Assembly (NCBI GenBank): GCA_013399015.1
Contig: VWZX01019989.1
Span: 100,191-164,190 of the forward strand
DNA from: Galbula dea
Taxonomy: Eukaryota; Chordata; Aves; Piciformes; Galbulidae
Reading direction: 5' to 3'
DNA: 64,000 bases
Shown: positions 13,461-27,600 of the stretch, piece after piece
Layout: each line of letters starts with the position of its first letter
Numbering within the stretch: position 1 is the stretch's first letter
Position numbers and translations under genes: made by a program
The notes under the pieces: generated by a model
Database searches by the model: none
Told to the model about the DNA's origin: nothing
Seen by the model: the letters and a program-made list of their open reading frames with translations, nothing else

Positions 13461-14105
13461 TAAAAGTTTATCCCACTCACTGCTCAGTTACTTCTCTCGA
13501 TTTCTGAATGATCGTGGAAATGCTGTTGCAAATGAATGAATGAGTGGCAAAATAAAAAATATCTCCAGGCACACATATCAACCAGGAAGAGAGAGCCCTA
13601 ACTTAGCTGAAGTTTAAGGCACATATCTATAATATAGTATTTACAACAAAATATTTTAAAAAGTGTATTAAAATGGCAAATTTTGCCATGTTATCTAAAT
13701 CTATTTTATAAACCCTGGCCATGATTTTTATCCAGTGCAATAGAACCAGTACAGCTGGAAGGCATTTTGAAGGCACATGTTGATAAACCACAATTTCTCT
13801 GCCATCCATCAGTGAGGACTCAAGGTAATTCATCTCTCCAAGGAACAGAACTACTGCCTGTTCTTTCACAGGAGTGGCTCATATTCCTTGTTTCTCTCCA
13901 TAGAGACTGGAAGCAACATTACCACCCTGCTGGGCAATCCTGCCTCCTAGCAGACAGGAAGATCCCACCAATAAGTCACTTATAATACAAGGACAAAGGT
14001 GGTGTTGGAAATGAAGGAAGGTTTGGCACTGCATAGTACCACCTTCTATCCCTGTATTTCAAATGGAGCAGGTCTCCCATTTAGGAGATTTAGGCTAGAT
14101 AGAGC
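13461..14105 (-). other. Likely proximal IL17RA 3' UTR
   Basis: Unique AT-rich sequence directly follows the IL17RA stop in the gene's direction. I see no canonical AATAAA on the - strand here, so the cleavage site cannot be placed. Confidence 0.4.
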
Positions 14106-15613
14106 TTAACAGTCCTCTAAAGATTGGCCAGTATCCATCACCTCAGCTGGATACCCCCAGTCAGAGCTTCGCTCAATGTCCTGGAAAAACAGCTGCTGCT
14201 GGAGGCTCTTTAGACTGTTCAAAACCTCTGGAGAGAGCTCATGGAAGACCACCTGTTTTTCCTGATCTTCTTCCTCTTCTTCTTCCTCTTCCTCCACAAG
14301 ATCATCAGGAGGCAGAGGAGAGCATCTGGAGATATAGCCCTGGTCTGACTGCACTGACTGTCTTTGGTCTTTGCCTTGGTCATCAAAGACCAAGTGCTGT
14401 TGCTTGTCAGCCTCCTCTTGGCACAAAGATGCCTCTGAAGGAATGACATTCTGCTGATAAAGAGAGTACATAAGTCCATTTAGATGGTGTCTCAGTTCAC
14501 CTGAGAGGTTTGCAGGACTCTGGTCATCTACTGCAGAAACTTCAGTGTCATTGTGGAGGATAATGTTATTCCTCACTGGAAAGCTTGTCTCCAAAAGAGG
14601 AACTCCTTCCGTACAGTCTGCATTACTAACTACATGGTGACCAAGTATATTTCTATCTTCAACAGAAAAGACCGGCTCCACTATCTGAACTAGAGGAGCC
14701 TCATTCATAGGAAGGACCACAGTCTGAGAAGTTGGATCTCCACATGGATTAAGTTGAGGTTGCAGTTTACAGGCTTTACTTTCACCTTCATGCACGTGGA
14801 GGTTGATGACATAACAGCAGCCAGGGTCAGGCTCCCGTAGCTGCAGCTGGTGTTTCACTATTCCATCCGGTTCACTTAGCAATGACTCCACCTGGCTCTC
14901 TCTGTTTAGGGACTGCAAGTCTTCATCATTATCCGAGCAGACTGTTTCACTCTCAAACCAGTCTGGGTGTTCCATTTGCCAGTTCTTGAACTTTTGTACT
15001 GCCTCTTTCAACTTCTTCCCACTAGGAGTATCAATGTAATTTTCAGCTGTGATTTCCTGGATTCGATGGATACGTCCAGGTTCAAACTTCTCCAAGTCCT
15101 GAATCCGAAAATAAATATCCTCAAACTTGTCCATCAGTTGGTACCTGGATGTGACATTGAACAGATCAGGTATATCTTTCTCACTACTTATCCCCTCAAA
15201 ATAACAGACTATATACATTCCAAAACACGCTGGCTTCTTGAAATCTGGCAGGATCAAATTCAAGGCTGGAGTAAATAGGTCTCCCATTGGCTTTTGCTGA
15301 TCTTGCTTGAGACACACAGGCTCACTCCCAAGCATGGCTTGCCATTTGGCCTGGGTGCCCCGTGAACATAAGATGATTATCTTTGATGAGAGGTCTTCCA
15401 TTTCCTTCTTCTGCCGAGTAAGCCAGGGTAATGGCCCTAACTCTGAAATCTGATGATCTTCTAGCAAATCTAAGGCGACAGCAGTGCCACAGACAGTCAT
15501 CAGAAATTCTGCAAACTTCAGCACCACATCCACGTATAGCAGGTGATCAGCAGAGTACACAATCCAAACCTTTCGGGGCTTGAGCGGTGGCAGAGGAAGG
15601 TCGGTATACGGTG
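14106..15613 (-). CDS. IL17RA: IL17RA coding exon 13, SEFIR domain and tail
   Basis: 1508 nt ending in TAA at 14108-14106. It opens with PLPPLKPRKVWIVYSADH, the SEFIR start, and continues with KIIILCSRGTQAKWQAMLG and PACFGMYIVCYF. The distal tail has QRQSVQSDQGYISR, nine consecutive Glu (about 798-806) and a Ser/Leu/Gln-rich end. Acceptor CTTTCGACAG. All parts correspond to the large last exon of mammalian IL17RA. Confidence 0.97.
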
Positions 15614-18600
15614 CTGTCGAAAGACAAAAGTATTCATTTCAGCCACATTCCTGAGATTGTACTGGTGCAAGCAATCAGCATTGGAGAATATTAACAAAAG
15701 GTTCTATCAACCACCAGTTTTGAAGCTATTTTAGCAATATATGCAAACATCATTTCATTGTAGAAATTTAACATGAAAGTCCAGACAGTGGAACTGTGAC
15801 CTATAACAACGTCTGGATGGTTCATAGAATTTCACTGCAGAAGAGTAATACACCAGGTTCAAGAGGCTTGCAAATGTAGTTCTATTGTCTGCTGGAGAGC
15901 TGAGTGCACCCACTCCAAAGGGTGACTGAGTCTCAGGTTGGTCAAGAGCCTGACCACTTTACAAAGCATTTATCTTCCATCCGGCAAATATGGCATTCCA
16001 AATTCCATATACAAAGTTTCTAAACAGGGAGATCCTAAGGCTACCTTCTGGTTTTGAGAAACACCTATAGAATAGTAGACCCTATGAGAATACGTCAGCC
16101 CCTTCTTGACTTCCAGAATGCATTACATTTGCTTGATAAAACACAGGCAGGACATCTTACCACTCTGAAAATCACTGTGGTTGCATTTCCTTCGCCGACG
16201 TCCTGGAAGAGACACAAAGTCACTGTCAGTTTTTAAAACATGATATTTGAGTAAACCCTCAAAATGGCAACACCTTCCAATGATTAGGTTCAACAATATA
16301 TGTAAGAAAAATCTGTAACAGTGTAGGGATAAAAACACAGGGAAGAAGCAGCCTAATTAAAAGAAAAAAGTCCATGACATGAATAAAGACTCTTCCACAA
16401 CCAATTTTGCTATTTACTTTGTTACATTTATCATTTGAGAGGAGAGAGAATGCAGTCAAAACCAATTTTCACCATCTTCCCCAGATGTGGCAAGCCTCAA
16501 GAAATACAGAATCCTCAACTGTTCTGTTACATCTTAAGAAGGGGATTTTTAAAAATACAGCTTTTTCTTAAGAGGCTCCTCTGAAGAGGTGACTAAGATG
16601 TCCACAGCCACATCTTGTAAGTAAGTTTGATGTTAAGAAATTTTCTAAAATATTTCCAATTACTCTTTTCACATAAAAAGCCTCAACACTAATTGCACAG
16701 TTTCCCTGTAACAACTGCCTCATGGTTGCAGCACAAAAGACCTAGTCCCTAAGTACCCAATTTTCCAACCCGCTCAGTGTCAACCTGTGTCCTCATTTTC
16801 TTCTTCCGTCTTAATAAAAACCCCATTGTTTAAGCTCAAAATAGTATAAAAATGAATTTTGTAGAGACTTTGGGGGACAGAGGAAAGACTACAGTCTGGA
16901 AAAGAGGAAAGTTCTGTTCTTCAGAACTCTCATGCACTGCAGGAAAAAAAAAAATGGAAGAGATATCTGTAGTAGTCTGCAGGAAACAAACGGCTGAACT
17001 ATGAAGTTCCTTTTTCCCCTCATAAGCTTTGAAGCACTATGAACATTGGAGCATCAGGCAACATAACCCATGGATCGCTTCACTTAACTAAGTGGATGGT
17101 ATTAGTATGATATTACAAGTCCTATGATGTAAACCAGACATAGGCATCATCTCAGAGGCAAGACATCAGAACAGCAAGGAAGAAAACAGGAATAGGTACA
17201 GAAGTAGAAAAATTAGAATTGAATCCTTTATGCATTGGATCTTTTCTTCCTAGCTGGTATGAGTCTTACCTGCTCGTTTTTTGGTCATACAAATCACACC
17301 TGCCATGACTGATCCCACGAGTAACACACAGATGCCAGTGATACACCAGTAGAACCATATAATCATATCATCTGCAGTACAAAAAGAGTGCTCAGACATA
17401 GCTTTACACAAATAGAGTTTCACCAAAGAACAAAAGTTTCTTGAGCAGCAAGGGTCAAGGGAAAAAGATCCTGGCTCTGTGCAAAACCACGGGTAGCCCA
17501 GCACTTACTACTTACAAGATACCACTGTCACTAACAAATTCCTGCTTTCCTAATGGTGTGCTACACCATAAACTTGCTCCACTAAGAACCCTATGTGCAG
17601 CAAACTGAAAACACAGACCAACAACCTTCCTCTAAATAGCAATTTTTATCCAGCTTTGACAGGCATTCCACCCATGTCCTGCCTCTTCATGTAATCTGTC
17701 AAAAAAACCCCAAAATCACCATTTTAGGTGATGTATTTTTTTCAATCTACGGGTATTTTTTTTTCTTTAAATCTTGGGCAAACTGGCTCCTTACAGATGT
17801 TGCTGCAGCTAAAAAAAGATGTCAAATTATTATGCACATGATATATCTTGACACTTATAAAAATGAATATATGCAAGCTATTCTCTCCAAAAGCTGCTTT
17901 ATATCATGGAAATTTTTTAACACTGAGCAAAGTGACAGAAAGTATTTTATATTAAGACTCTTCTTGTCAAAACTGTTTCTCAAAGAATTTTATGCAAGCG
18001 AAGTATTGCTAAAAAAATTGCTTTTTAAGGTTCACACTGCATACAAATACCTGCCTTGTTAAATCAGGGTGAGATAACTCTTAACAATTCATTCTAAACT
18101 TAAGAGTTACAACAAGACATTTCCTGCCCATTGGGCGAGTCCCAGGGAGAATCGTTTGTTATTCTATATGACAGGAGAAGACCAGCAAAAAAACGTTTCA
18201 GGGTATTGGAAGAACTTCTTACCTGATGGGTCTGTACCTGCAAAAGACAAGAGTTACATTAAAAATTCAGCTTTCATCTGTAAGACAATGGGAATCTAAT
18301 TTACAGAAAAACATTTCTCACTTGGAGCTGGTGAACACGGGATGAAAGCAGAATGTCTCAGACAGTCTGTGCCACAGTTCGCAAAGAATGGTTGAATCTG
18401 CAGTAGAAATAAAGTCAGAAAATAGAAGCTATTCTTAAAAGCAATTTTATTCCCCACTTTACTTTCCCCCTGCCTTGATATGCCCTGTACTTTAGCAGAG
18501 GGACACAGAATTTCCATTTCCCTTCAGAAAACAACATCTTACACTATACATTAAGAAGGCAGTGAGCTCCTGAAGCTGCACACATACCATTCTCACTCCA

Positions 18601-18660
18601 TAGTCTGATTTAACAACCCGATACTAAGGAAAAAACAGTGTCTACAGAGAGTACATATAT

Positions 18661-18699
<39 letters not shown>

Positions 18700-21600
18700 A
18701 TTATTTCAGCAATTATCATTGTTTCCCTAATACAGGAAATTAGGGATTAGGCAATCTCAGAACAAGACACTGTGCAAAACCCCATAACACTCCTAAGCTG
18801 GTCATAGCACTGTTGGTGACAGACAATAGTTAAATCCTACCTGTATTTCATAGTTGCAGCAAGCTCTTATGTTCTTCTCTATTTTGATTGTGATGTTCAC
18901 TTGCTGTTGTTGTCCACCCTTCAGAAGTCAGATGCGAGTTATAAGGGAATGAAGAAAATGGCATGAAAGCAGGATAAAAGGAGTTGACATGAGAAAAATG
19001 GAGCAGTACGAAGAAAGAAATTCCCTTTTTTTGTTGTTTTGTTTTGAACAAGAACAGAGAACAAAATGGATAAATGATTTGGCCACCATCAATGTAGGTG
19101 TCCCATGTGACATATGTGGTTAATACAACTCATACAGCAAGCTAAGGTTGCATAGGTAACAGGAAACAATTAAGGATGTACACTGTGTAACTTTCAATGT
19201 GTTAAACTTAAGTTTCTTAACAACATAAACATCTTCAGTTATTTAATGTGTAAACATAAAGCTTCCTCAAGTAACTAAAACCAGCTGTCAACACTGCTGC
19301 TTCTGACACTAGAACAGACAAAAGTTGCCCTTGTTACCTGCTGTATACAATCAATATCATGATAATCTAAACATTCTTTACAATGCTTAGCAGATATATA
19401 CTTGAAAATGAGGTATATTCCCCTCTAACAGGGAAATCTGCACCAGCTATGTCAGTAATAACTTCATACATATCAGTGCACGCAGTATGAAGGTTTTTAA
19501 GTCTGAAAGAAATGGAAAGATTAAACAAACTGAATGCCAATATATCTATCCTTGCCCAAGGAAGGGTAAGTCCTGGTACCAAATATTCAGCATTTCTCCT
19601 CTCTCAGATGCCTGAAGGGGAACATTTCTTGTATCAGAAGACATTCTGGATCTACCACTTTGACCTTCTCAACAACACAGACTGTAAAACCTACATGAAC
19701 TGTTCTCAGTTTGATGGAACACCTGTTACAAAAGCACTCATTCTTGATCTAAAAAAATTTAATTAACATCCCCCCCAACATCTAATCACATTTGTTAAGC
19801 TACTTCAATGATGTCTTGAACTTTGCATCCCAGTTTTAGCTGATTTAGTCTTATCCCCCAGGCACTGACTTGACAAAGTTGATAAAGCCCAGATAGCCAA
19901 ATACCAAGTTCTGGGTTCCTTTGCATACATTTACAGACTGCTCCATGCTCCATTTTATTATCCACCAAATTTCTGAAATAAAGTTCCTCTTTCCAAAGAG
20001 AATTAAAAAGTTGTGAAAACAATTCACTGAAATTAGCTGTTCAAGGCTATTTGCTGCATTTCTTACTACATGGCTCCAAGACCTTGTTTAGCAACCACTG
20101 AAGAAATGTTTGTCTAATTTACCACAAAGGTATCATTTAGGAAGGTAATTACCTCAGTGAAATCACGTGAGATCATTTTACACTTTGTCTCATTCAGGAA
20201 ACTTGTCACATGAATTTGGTATCGGGCTGACTCCATCCATGGGTTAAAGCTCACAAGCAGAGTTGTATCATCCAGAGTTTTACCTTGGATTCTGGGCTCC
20301 CACAAGCTGCCTGGAAGTAGTGCAGATATCTCCAGGTTTCTCAACTGTCAGAAATATTTCAGAGCATCCATGTCTACATGACCCAAACAGATTTTTTTTT
20401 TTTTTACCTGTCTTTATGCATGGGATGGTTTTTTTCATCAGAGAGTCCTTGCAGTCTGCAAAAAAACCCAAAGTGACTAGTCAGAAACATTATACTTTCA
20501 TTTAGGAAAACCCCTAATTTTCTTATTAAAAGGCAGACACCTAACCAAGTCCTCCTTGATGAGTAGAGACCTTTGTTCCAAAGCACTAACACAATTCTGC
20601 AGCAAAAAAGCACTGGTTTCCAGTGCCCCTCCACTGATGTTATGGTGAGGTTTCTTGTTGGTTTTTGGCCTGTGTTTGTTTTGTGTCTCCCTGCCCCAGA
20701 AGAGAGAATTCATGGAATTCATGAAAAAAAGACTGAAAACATACAAATATTTATATAGCTGTAATATTTGACAGCCCTTGCTAATGTAAGACTTGTGCAG
20801 AGTCTTCGCAGAATTAAGACTTTATATTGATCTCTGGACCTTAAGAAGCCCACAACAATAGATTCCTCAAGAAGCACTGTGCCATGAGAAGACTAAGAAA
20901 CTGGAATCTTTCTTGATCCCAGAATGTTCTCCCACATCTGCAATTCTCTTTACTTCATTTAGCAGATTTGCCCTGCTCTTTGAGACTTTAATCCAGAGCC
21001 ACATATTCAACATTTAGCAACGTGGGATTTACAAGTCTTAGCCTAAACTATGTTTCTCTGTCCAGGATTTGGACAAAGGAAAAGGAACAATGCCCTGCTT
21101 AAACAGCTGAAATAAAACATTGCATATCTTAAGTTTCCATCTTTCAAAGTTGGAAAATTTACAGTGCCCCTGTAATTCACATGTGAGCTCTAGTCAGAAA
21201 AGCTCCCTGCAACTGCTGAGCTTGACACAACACGTTAGGTTTCTGAAGAACAGTGGAGTATCAAAGTCAGGCATTTCTTAGAGTGACCAGGTATTTTCTT
21301 ATAAGATGGCTGAAAACCAAGCGTGCCCTCTCTTTTTCCAGCTGACATTGACTGACACACTACATACTTTGCCATTCCATAACTACAAAGTCATTTTGAC
21401 AACTATAATCCAGTTAACAAAATTCTGAACCAGCTTTCAAGCTCTGTATTGACTGCCAAACACTTATAAACTAGTCAGTACAGCCAGAGGGCTCTACCAA
21501 AGCTCAGCACATTAAGGGAAAAACAACAAAAATTCTTTTTAAATACAAGAAAATTTTCACATGCACAAGAATGGGTCAAGCACTCAGCTCTATGAAGTTT

Positions 21601-24600
21601 ACTGGTAAATTATACCTAACCGTGCCTCTGAAACCAAACTCCACATGTCTAAGATTTAACATTAGGAGCCAAACTTCACTCTTTCCAATTTGGAAATTCT
21701 AGCCTGTACTTCCAGCTTCCAGAAGCCGAAGGACAACTTTGAAAGATTACAAATTAAGTAAAAGCAGTAGCAATAGTCTGTAGGGAGCATGAAAGACTAC
21801 TCTATAGTCCCATTCATGCAGATGAAGTACCTTTGTGCCCTCTCCACTGATGAACATTTCATCAGCAAAATCCAGGAGATGTAACTTATCTTCAAACAGG
21901 TACCCTCAGAGGGGCACCTATACTATTTTCCAGGTGTAAATATGAATTTCTCTTTAGCTGCAGCAGAATTCTTGACAAGCTACAAATGCAATTTCTTAGA
22001 AATCAGAGGCCCAAGTGCATTCAAGGCTTTGTCCAGCATTCTAGAGAGCATATAAATTTTTTATAGGAGTATCTTCCATATAAGAACTAGCCAACAAGAA
22101 TCAAAGGCTCTATCCTTCACAGACTAGTCCCTCCGAATGCACCTTATTAGAAGCACAGATCTGACAAAATTCTGGACACATCTCAGAAACAAGGATGGTG
22201 ACTTGTAGTACAAATGATACATGCATTTTGGATGTACACCAAAAGGGTATTGTAGATAAGGCTATCACCATGGACTTCCTAAACAGCAATATTCACAAAG
22301 GACAACAGGTTTTTATAATACTGTCATCCTATTGCCAAACTTGCTCACAGTTCATGAATCTGGCCTGGAAAAAACCCCTACCCACAGGTCCACAAACCAT
22401 CACAGTCCTAGGCTCAAGGCCTAAGTGAACTAGAGTAGCTCTTACCAGGCATTGTGTGAGATTTGGACTTGCAATTGTAGTCTCCAGCTACACCCAGTTT
22501 GGGCAAGTGATAGACAGTCACTTGGTAAGTCTGGCCAGGTTCCACTTCAAAACGGTCAAAAGTGAAATTCCACTGAAAATACAACACATTCACATGGACT
22601 TAACAATGAGAATGCTGTTCTATAAAGGCAGTGAAACTAAAAGTTGACTCGGCCCTGTTCTGCTGTGTCCCCTCATCCCAATATGACCCTTTTTCCGAAG
22701 CTTGACTATAAAATACAAAAATGGAATTGAAGTGTATTAAATGTATCAGTCCCTTGGTCTGTCCCAAGTTCTTCTGTTTGGAATGAGAAAAGTACAGGTC
22801 TTTTTTGGGGGGATCTTTAAGCTAATACAACAGTCATATCAAACAACTGTGTGGAGTTTCCACTAAATAACATTCTGAACTGAAAGGAGATTAGGATAAA
22901 ATACGAAGTTTTGAGACTGAAGTTTCAGTCTACTGTTAAATACTGCAATGCTGTGCAAGTGCTAGGCATTTAGAATTGCATTTACAAACATACAGATCTG
23001 TAACCAACCACTCCATATATATTTCTTAAAGCTATACTATTTTCCACATCAGCAATGCTGTGCAAATTCTTGGAGAGGCACTGGCTCCAGATGGTAAGTT
23101 AACTATGGTCAAATTCTGTGTGATAAGCCACAAACTTGAGATTCCTGTTGTTTGTAAAGGGAGATGTGGATGCTCAATATTTTTCTGACAGGTTTCCTAG
23201 ACTGGATGCAAGCTGAAGGAACATCACCAAGGTTGGTGCTTTCCTCCACAGCAAGAAAGTACAAGGAAGAAGCTGAAGTAAAAGGAACGGTTGAGGTAAA
23301 GTCTATAAACAACATGGCTGTCAAGCTGAATGCAGAAAGTCCTACTATTATTTGCTTTAAGCAACATCTAGAAGGGTAACGTGCTAGGCACTAAGAGCAA
23401 CAACTCTTAAAACCTGAAGGATGGGAAGAATGAAAGAGAAATCAGGATAAGTAAGCAGCTTGTACACACAAATGTAAATCAAACTGAAAACAACAGCAGG
23501 TCTCAAGCCTATTACCTTGACTGTTTTAGGATTGTTTCATCAACTCTTGTAACCTGTCTGTATTTTCAATCAATAACCTCCAGCATGACAGTAAAAGCAG
23601 AAACAAACCCATGGATTAGAAAAGGAAGTCTAGAGCTCTTGGCACTCACCCGGCCTCCATCGGGACGGACCTGAAGTGGCAAGTTGTTCTGAAAGTCAAA
23701 CTGGGCACAGATCTGTTGATTACTGTTCACCTGCATCACAGCCAGCTCTGCCCCTCTGAGGTGCTGGATGCTAGCTGTAGACACAGGGACAGAGAGAGAT
23801 GTCTGTCTTTTCCTGTCATCTGCACGTGTTGTAAGCCCCATAGACATTACCACTGTGCCTAGCCTTGTCACAGACCTAACTCCTTGAAGTGCTGGAGAGT
23901 CTAATACAAAGATAACTTGACGAAAAAGTGAGCATGCAGGGTTGACTAATCTCCACAGGTTCAGTGTTGTGTTTAGCTCTGCCTCTCAAGGCTGCTTCAT
24001 GCAGTTTGGGCACCAAAGCAAACATGCTTTTATTTTGGTACAGGCAGTACCAATGAGAATGTTTATAACCACAGCTACACAAAGTGACAGTTACCTGACT
24101 CACACCTGCTTCTACACTGCTATAGCTATACTGAGATAATAATTCTGTGCAGCCCTCAGACACAGGCCCTGCAGAAGGAAGAAACGAATGTATTCAATTC
24201 TGTCGTAAGTCAGTGCAAGACCATGGACAAAAGCATACAAGGGAAACACTACATACAAACAATGAAAGATATTCTGAAAGTAAGAAAACAACAATGGTAC
24301 CCATTTAAGCTTCAGCAATGAGAATTATTCCTTTATCAAGACACTGGGCATACAGGAAACGTAACTTACAAAGGCTAGATTACCTGAAACGGGAGAAACT
24401 TGCACTGGTTTAACATTACATAATTTATTTCTGCTCTCTCAAATTAGTTCATTTGTTCAGTTTGTAGACATAATTCCCCTGCATAAGACTGCTGTGGTCA
24501 CAACTATGCTTTGAAAAGGCATACCTGCATACTTGCAGTGGTAAAGGTGTGGGGCCACTTGACTGCATTTGTATTTGCTTTTCCCATTTTAAATGTCATT

Positions 24601-27600
24601 ATCCTGTACCAGCAGAAACATTTTGAATTCTTGATTACCCAGCACAACTAAAGCCCTGATTCAGTCATCAAGAAAAGAAAAATAAATTAAAAAACATCCC
24701 CCAAAATAAGCAAAATGAAGCAGCCAAACCCCCAAATTTCAAAGGTCTGCTTTCATGACTAGATCAGCAAAAGACTCTCCTTATTTGATTGCACCTAATT
24801 CCTCTGCTCAATGTTCACATTAAAAACCATCACGTACCATCCGTGGCCACTTTCCATTCTATCCGAAGCACAGGGAGCAGTTTGCCATCCATCTGACGAA
24901 AAATGTCAGAAGAGACATGAAGACTACTTGGAGGAGAAGGAGTCCACATGGGAATCTGCTGCCAGCTTGCCTCCAGGCAGGTACCTGTCCAGCAAATGAA
25001 AATCATCATTCAAAGTGGTGCCAAGGAAGCTCTGCTTAATTGCAATTATGGCCTGCCCTTTGTGTCAGGGTTATTCAAAGAGTAAAACTGGGTGACATAC
25101 TACTTCACAGTTCAGAAAGGCAGTTCTCTGCACAGAAGTATTTTATAAAAACTGCTTGTAACATGCTGAACTCATTCTAGTAACTTGCATTTCCTCCTTT
25201 CCTCAAAATCCATTAGTAATTATCACAATCAGTGTAGTCAGGCTAAACAGAGCAAGCAAATTTACTCAGTATCTCCTGCAGCAAGTCCATCCCTTGTTGT
25301 TGAGAGAGACCTATGTTAGAATGCTAGTACTAATTTCCAGCCTTTCAATGATAAGAAGCCTGGCAGATACCCAGGCAAATTGTACCAATACTTAATTACT
25401 TTCTGTTTAAAAACTGTCTTACTTCTAATTTCAGTGTACATCTGAATTTAACTTTCAGCAATTGCTTGTTATGTCTTTTCTAGACTAATGAGCTCTCTGG
25501 ACAGAAAAATAATTTATGCTAGTCAAAGTGTTAGGAAAAACAAGTTATGCAATTTCACCAGGAAATGAGATCAGGTATGACAGGCATTAGACAGAGGCCA
25601 TTGACTTACAACTTTTGTAAAACATTTGACTTATCAAGAGCATATTAAAACCAGCATGGTCAGGCCACCTAAAGCACACTTTTAGTCTTTTTTGCTTGGT
25701 CAGTGATAGAACAGTGGAAAGTAGGCACTATACCTTCTTGTAACAGTATGGTTTTAGGCTTAGGAAATAATTAGACAATCCTAAAATGCCCACTTCTACT
25801 GAAAAAAACTTCTACAGAAAATCTGGTAAGATTAAAGTACCTTTCACAAAAGAGTGTACTGAGCACTAAAAAAAAAAATAATCTTTTCTCTGGAGCAGAA
25901 AAACATTAACAAGAATAAGGCAGAATTTAAACCAAATATTCAAATAAGGCAGAATTTTAATGGTGGATCTGCAATTTGGCTTAGCCATGTTTTAAGCTAT
26001 ATTTCAATGGCTGTCTGCCTGTGGGAAATATGATCAAATCCAATCTCACCCAATCCTTCTCCTGCCAAAAATGTTTTAAAATCTGGTTATTTTCAGCACA
26101 GTCATCTTCCTGATCTGGCATGCCAACCATGCCTACAAAAATACTTGTGCCAGTATGATAAAGGGTTGGGCAATGAGGCAGAAATGAGCCTGTTTAGAAT
26201 AACTGCCAAGAAAGGCAAAGAAGTTCTGCAGCTCCATCCAGATGCTTCCATATACCAAAGAGACAAGTGCAGAACATTCTCCTTCTTTATAAGATATCAC
26301 CCATAATTACAAAGAGTTTCAGATGTGTGCCACTGCTAAGACTTGACCTCTTACACTTGATATGTCCAATACAGTTCAGTGGGACTAACAGTAACTCCAG
26401 TTTCTTTTTCCAAATCATAGAGTCATTTATGTTTAAGACTTAATACTGAGTTGATTAACTGGACTTTATGACAAATAATTTTAATTGCTCTCAGTTGCAC
26501 CCCTTTCTGCCCCTTTTAAAGTTATAGTTCATACATTAATTTTTCATTAAGTACTATCACAGTTAAAATAGCTTGTAATGAACATTTACTGACAAACTTC
26601 TCCTAAAATACCCATTCCTTTAAAAAGCGACCATGCCATTTTTAAATAGAAATTAAGCAAGTTGGGCTCTGTTCCACCCACCCCTAAACTCAATCCTGAA
26701 AGAGACTTCTTTTGGCTGGAGCCGATTATGGATCAATCAAAAAACTCCCAGAGCAAGACATGATAGCAGTGCTTCACTTTACATCTCTCTGATTTTAGGA
26801 GGAAAAATTTGCCGTATGAACCCAACTAAAGAAAAAAAAAACAAAACAACAAAACCAAACCAACCCAAGCCACAAAAAACAAAAAGCATGATCTGATAAG
26901 AAAACTGCAATGAAGAAAAAAATTACTTACTATTTTTTACAAGGCAGTTTAAATCCTGTGGAGGGAAAGAAACAAGAACATTACTCTCAGAATAGAAACT
27001 GCATTGCAGGAATATGCTTCTGCTTGGAGGCAGTAGAGGAGCAGCAAAAAGTTAAACAAATCAGTGAATAACAACATATACAAAGTGGAAGAATTAACCA
27101 TCAGGAAACAGCTGTTAATCAGAAAACCAAGTATGCAGAGCACACAACCTGTGCACACCTGAACTGTGTATGTGACAGTGATAATAAAGAAGTTGGAAGA
27201 GCAAAAATGCAAGAGAGATGATGATAAACAATCCAAGATCCAGAACCATGAAAACAGTGCAAGATGAAAGACTTCTTGAAGATGAGTATATTTTTTTTTT
27301 TTTAAACACCACTGCTTTAAGTTACTGCTACCCAGCACTGATCTTGCTGGTAACACAAGTTCTAAGCCCATCTGGCTGGAAGCATGAGCACTCTGCAGCC
27401 AGGCTTGCACTGAAGTTCTGGGTTAAATACTGCCTACTGCAGGATGGAGTCCCTTCATCTTACATTTGGCTTCAAATCCACTATACAATGACACTCTAAA
27501 AGCTTAAATTCGATAAATGACTAGTAGCACACAGTGATGAACACAGCTGTATTGCTTCAACAGAAAGGCTGCATCAGTTATGCCTGGTCTTTTTCCAGAT

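Noticed and set aside
14967..15278. 103-codon + strand frame within IL17RA exon 13
   Set aside because: Shadow of the SEFIR-coding strand.
20311..20344. Upstream acceptor for IL17RA exon 7 at 20345-20347
   Set aside because: It would give an exon out of phase with exon 6 and insert residues not seen in the family. The acceptor at 20311 fits exactly.
26949..27410. 153-codon - strand frame in IL17RA intron 1
   Set aside because: Hydrophobic-looking chance frame overlapping exon 2 in another frame. No domain.
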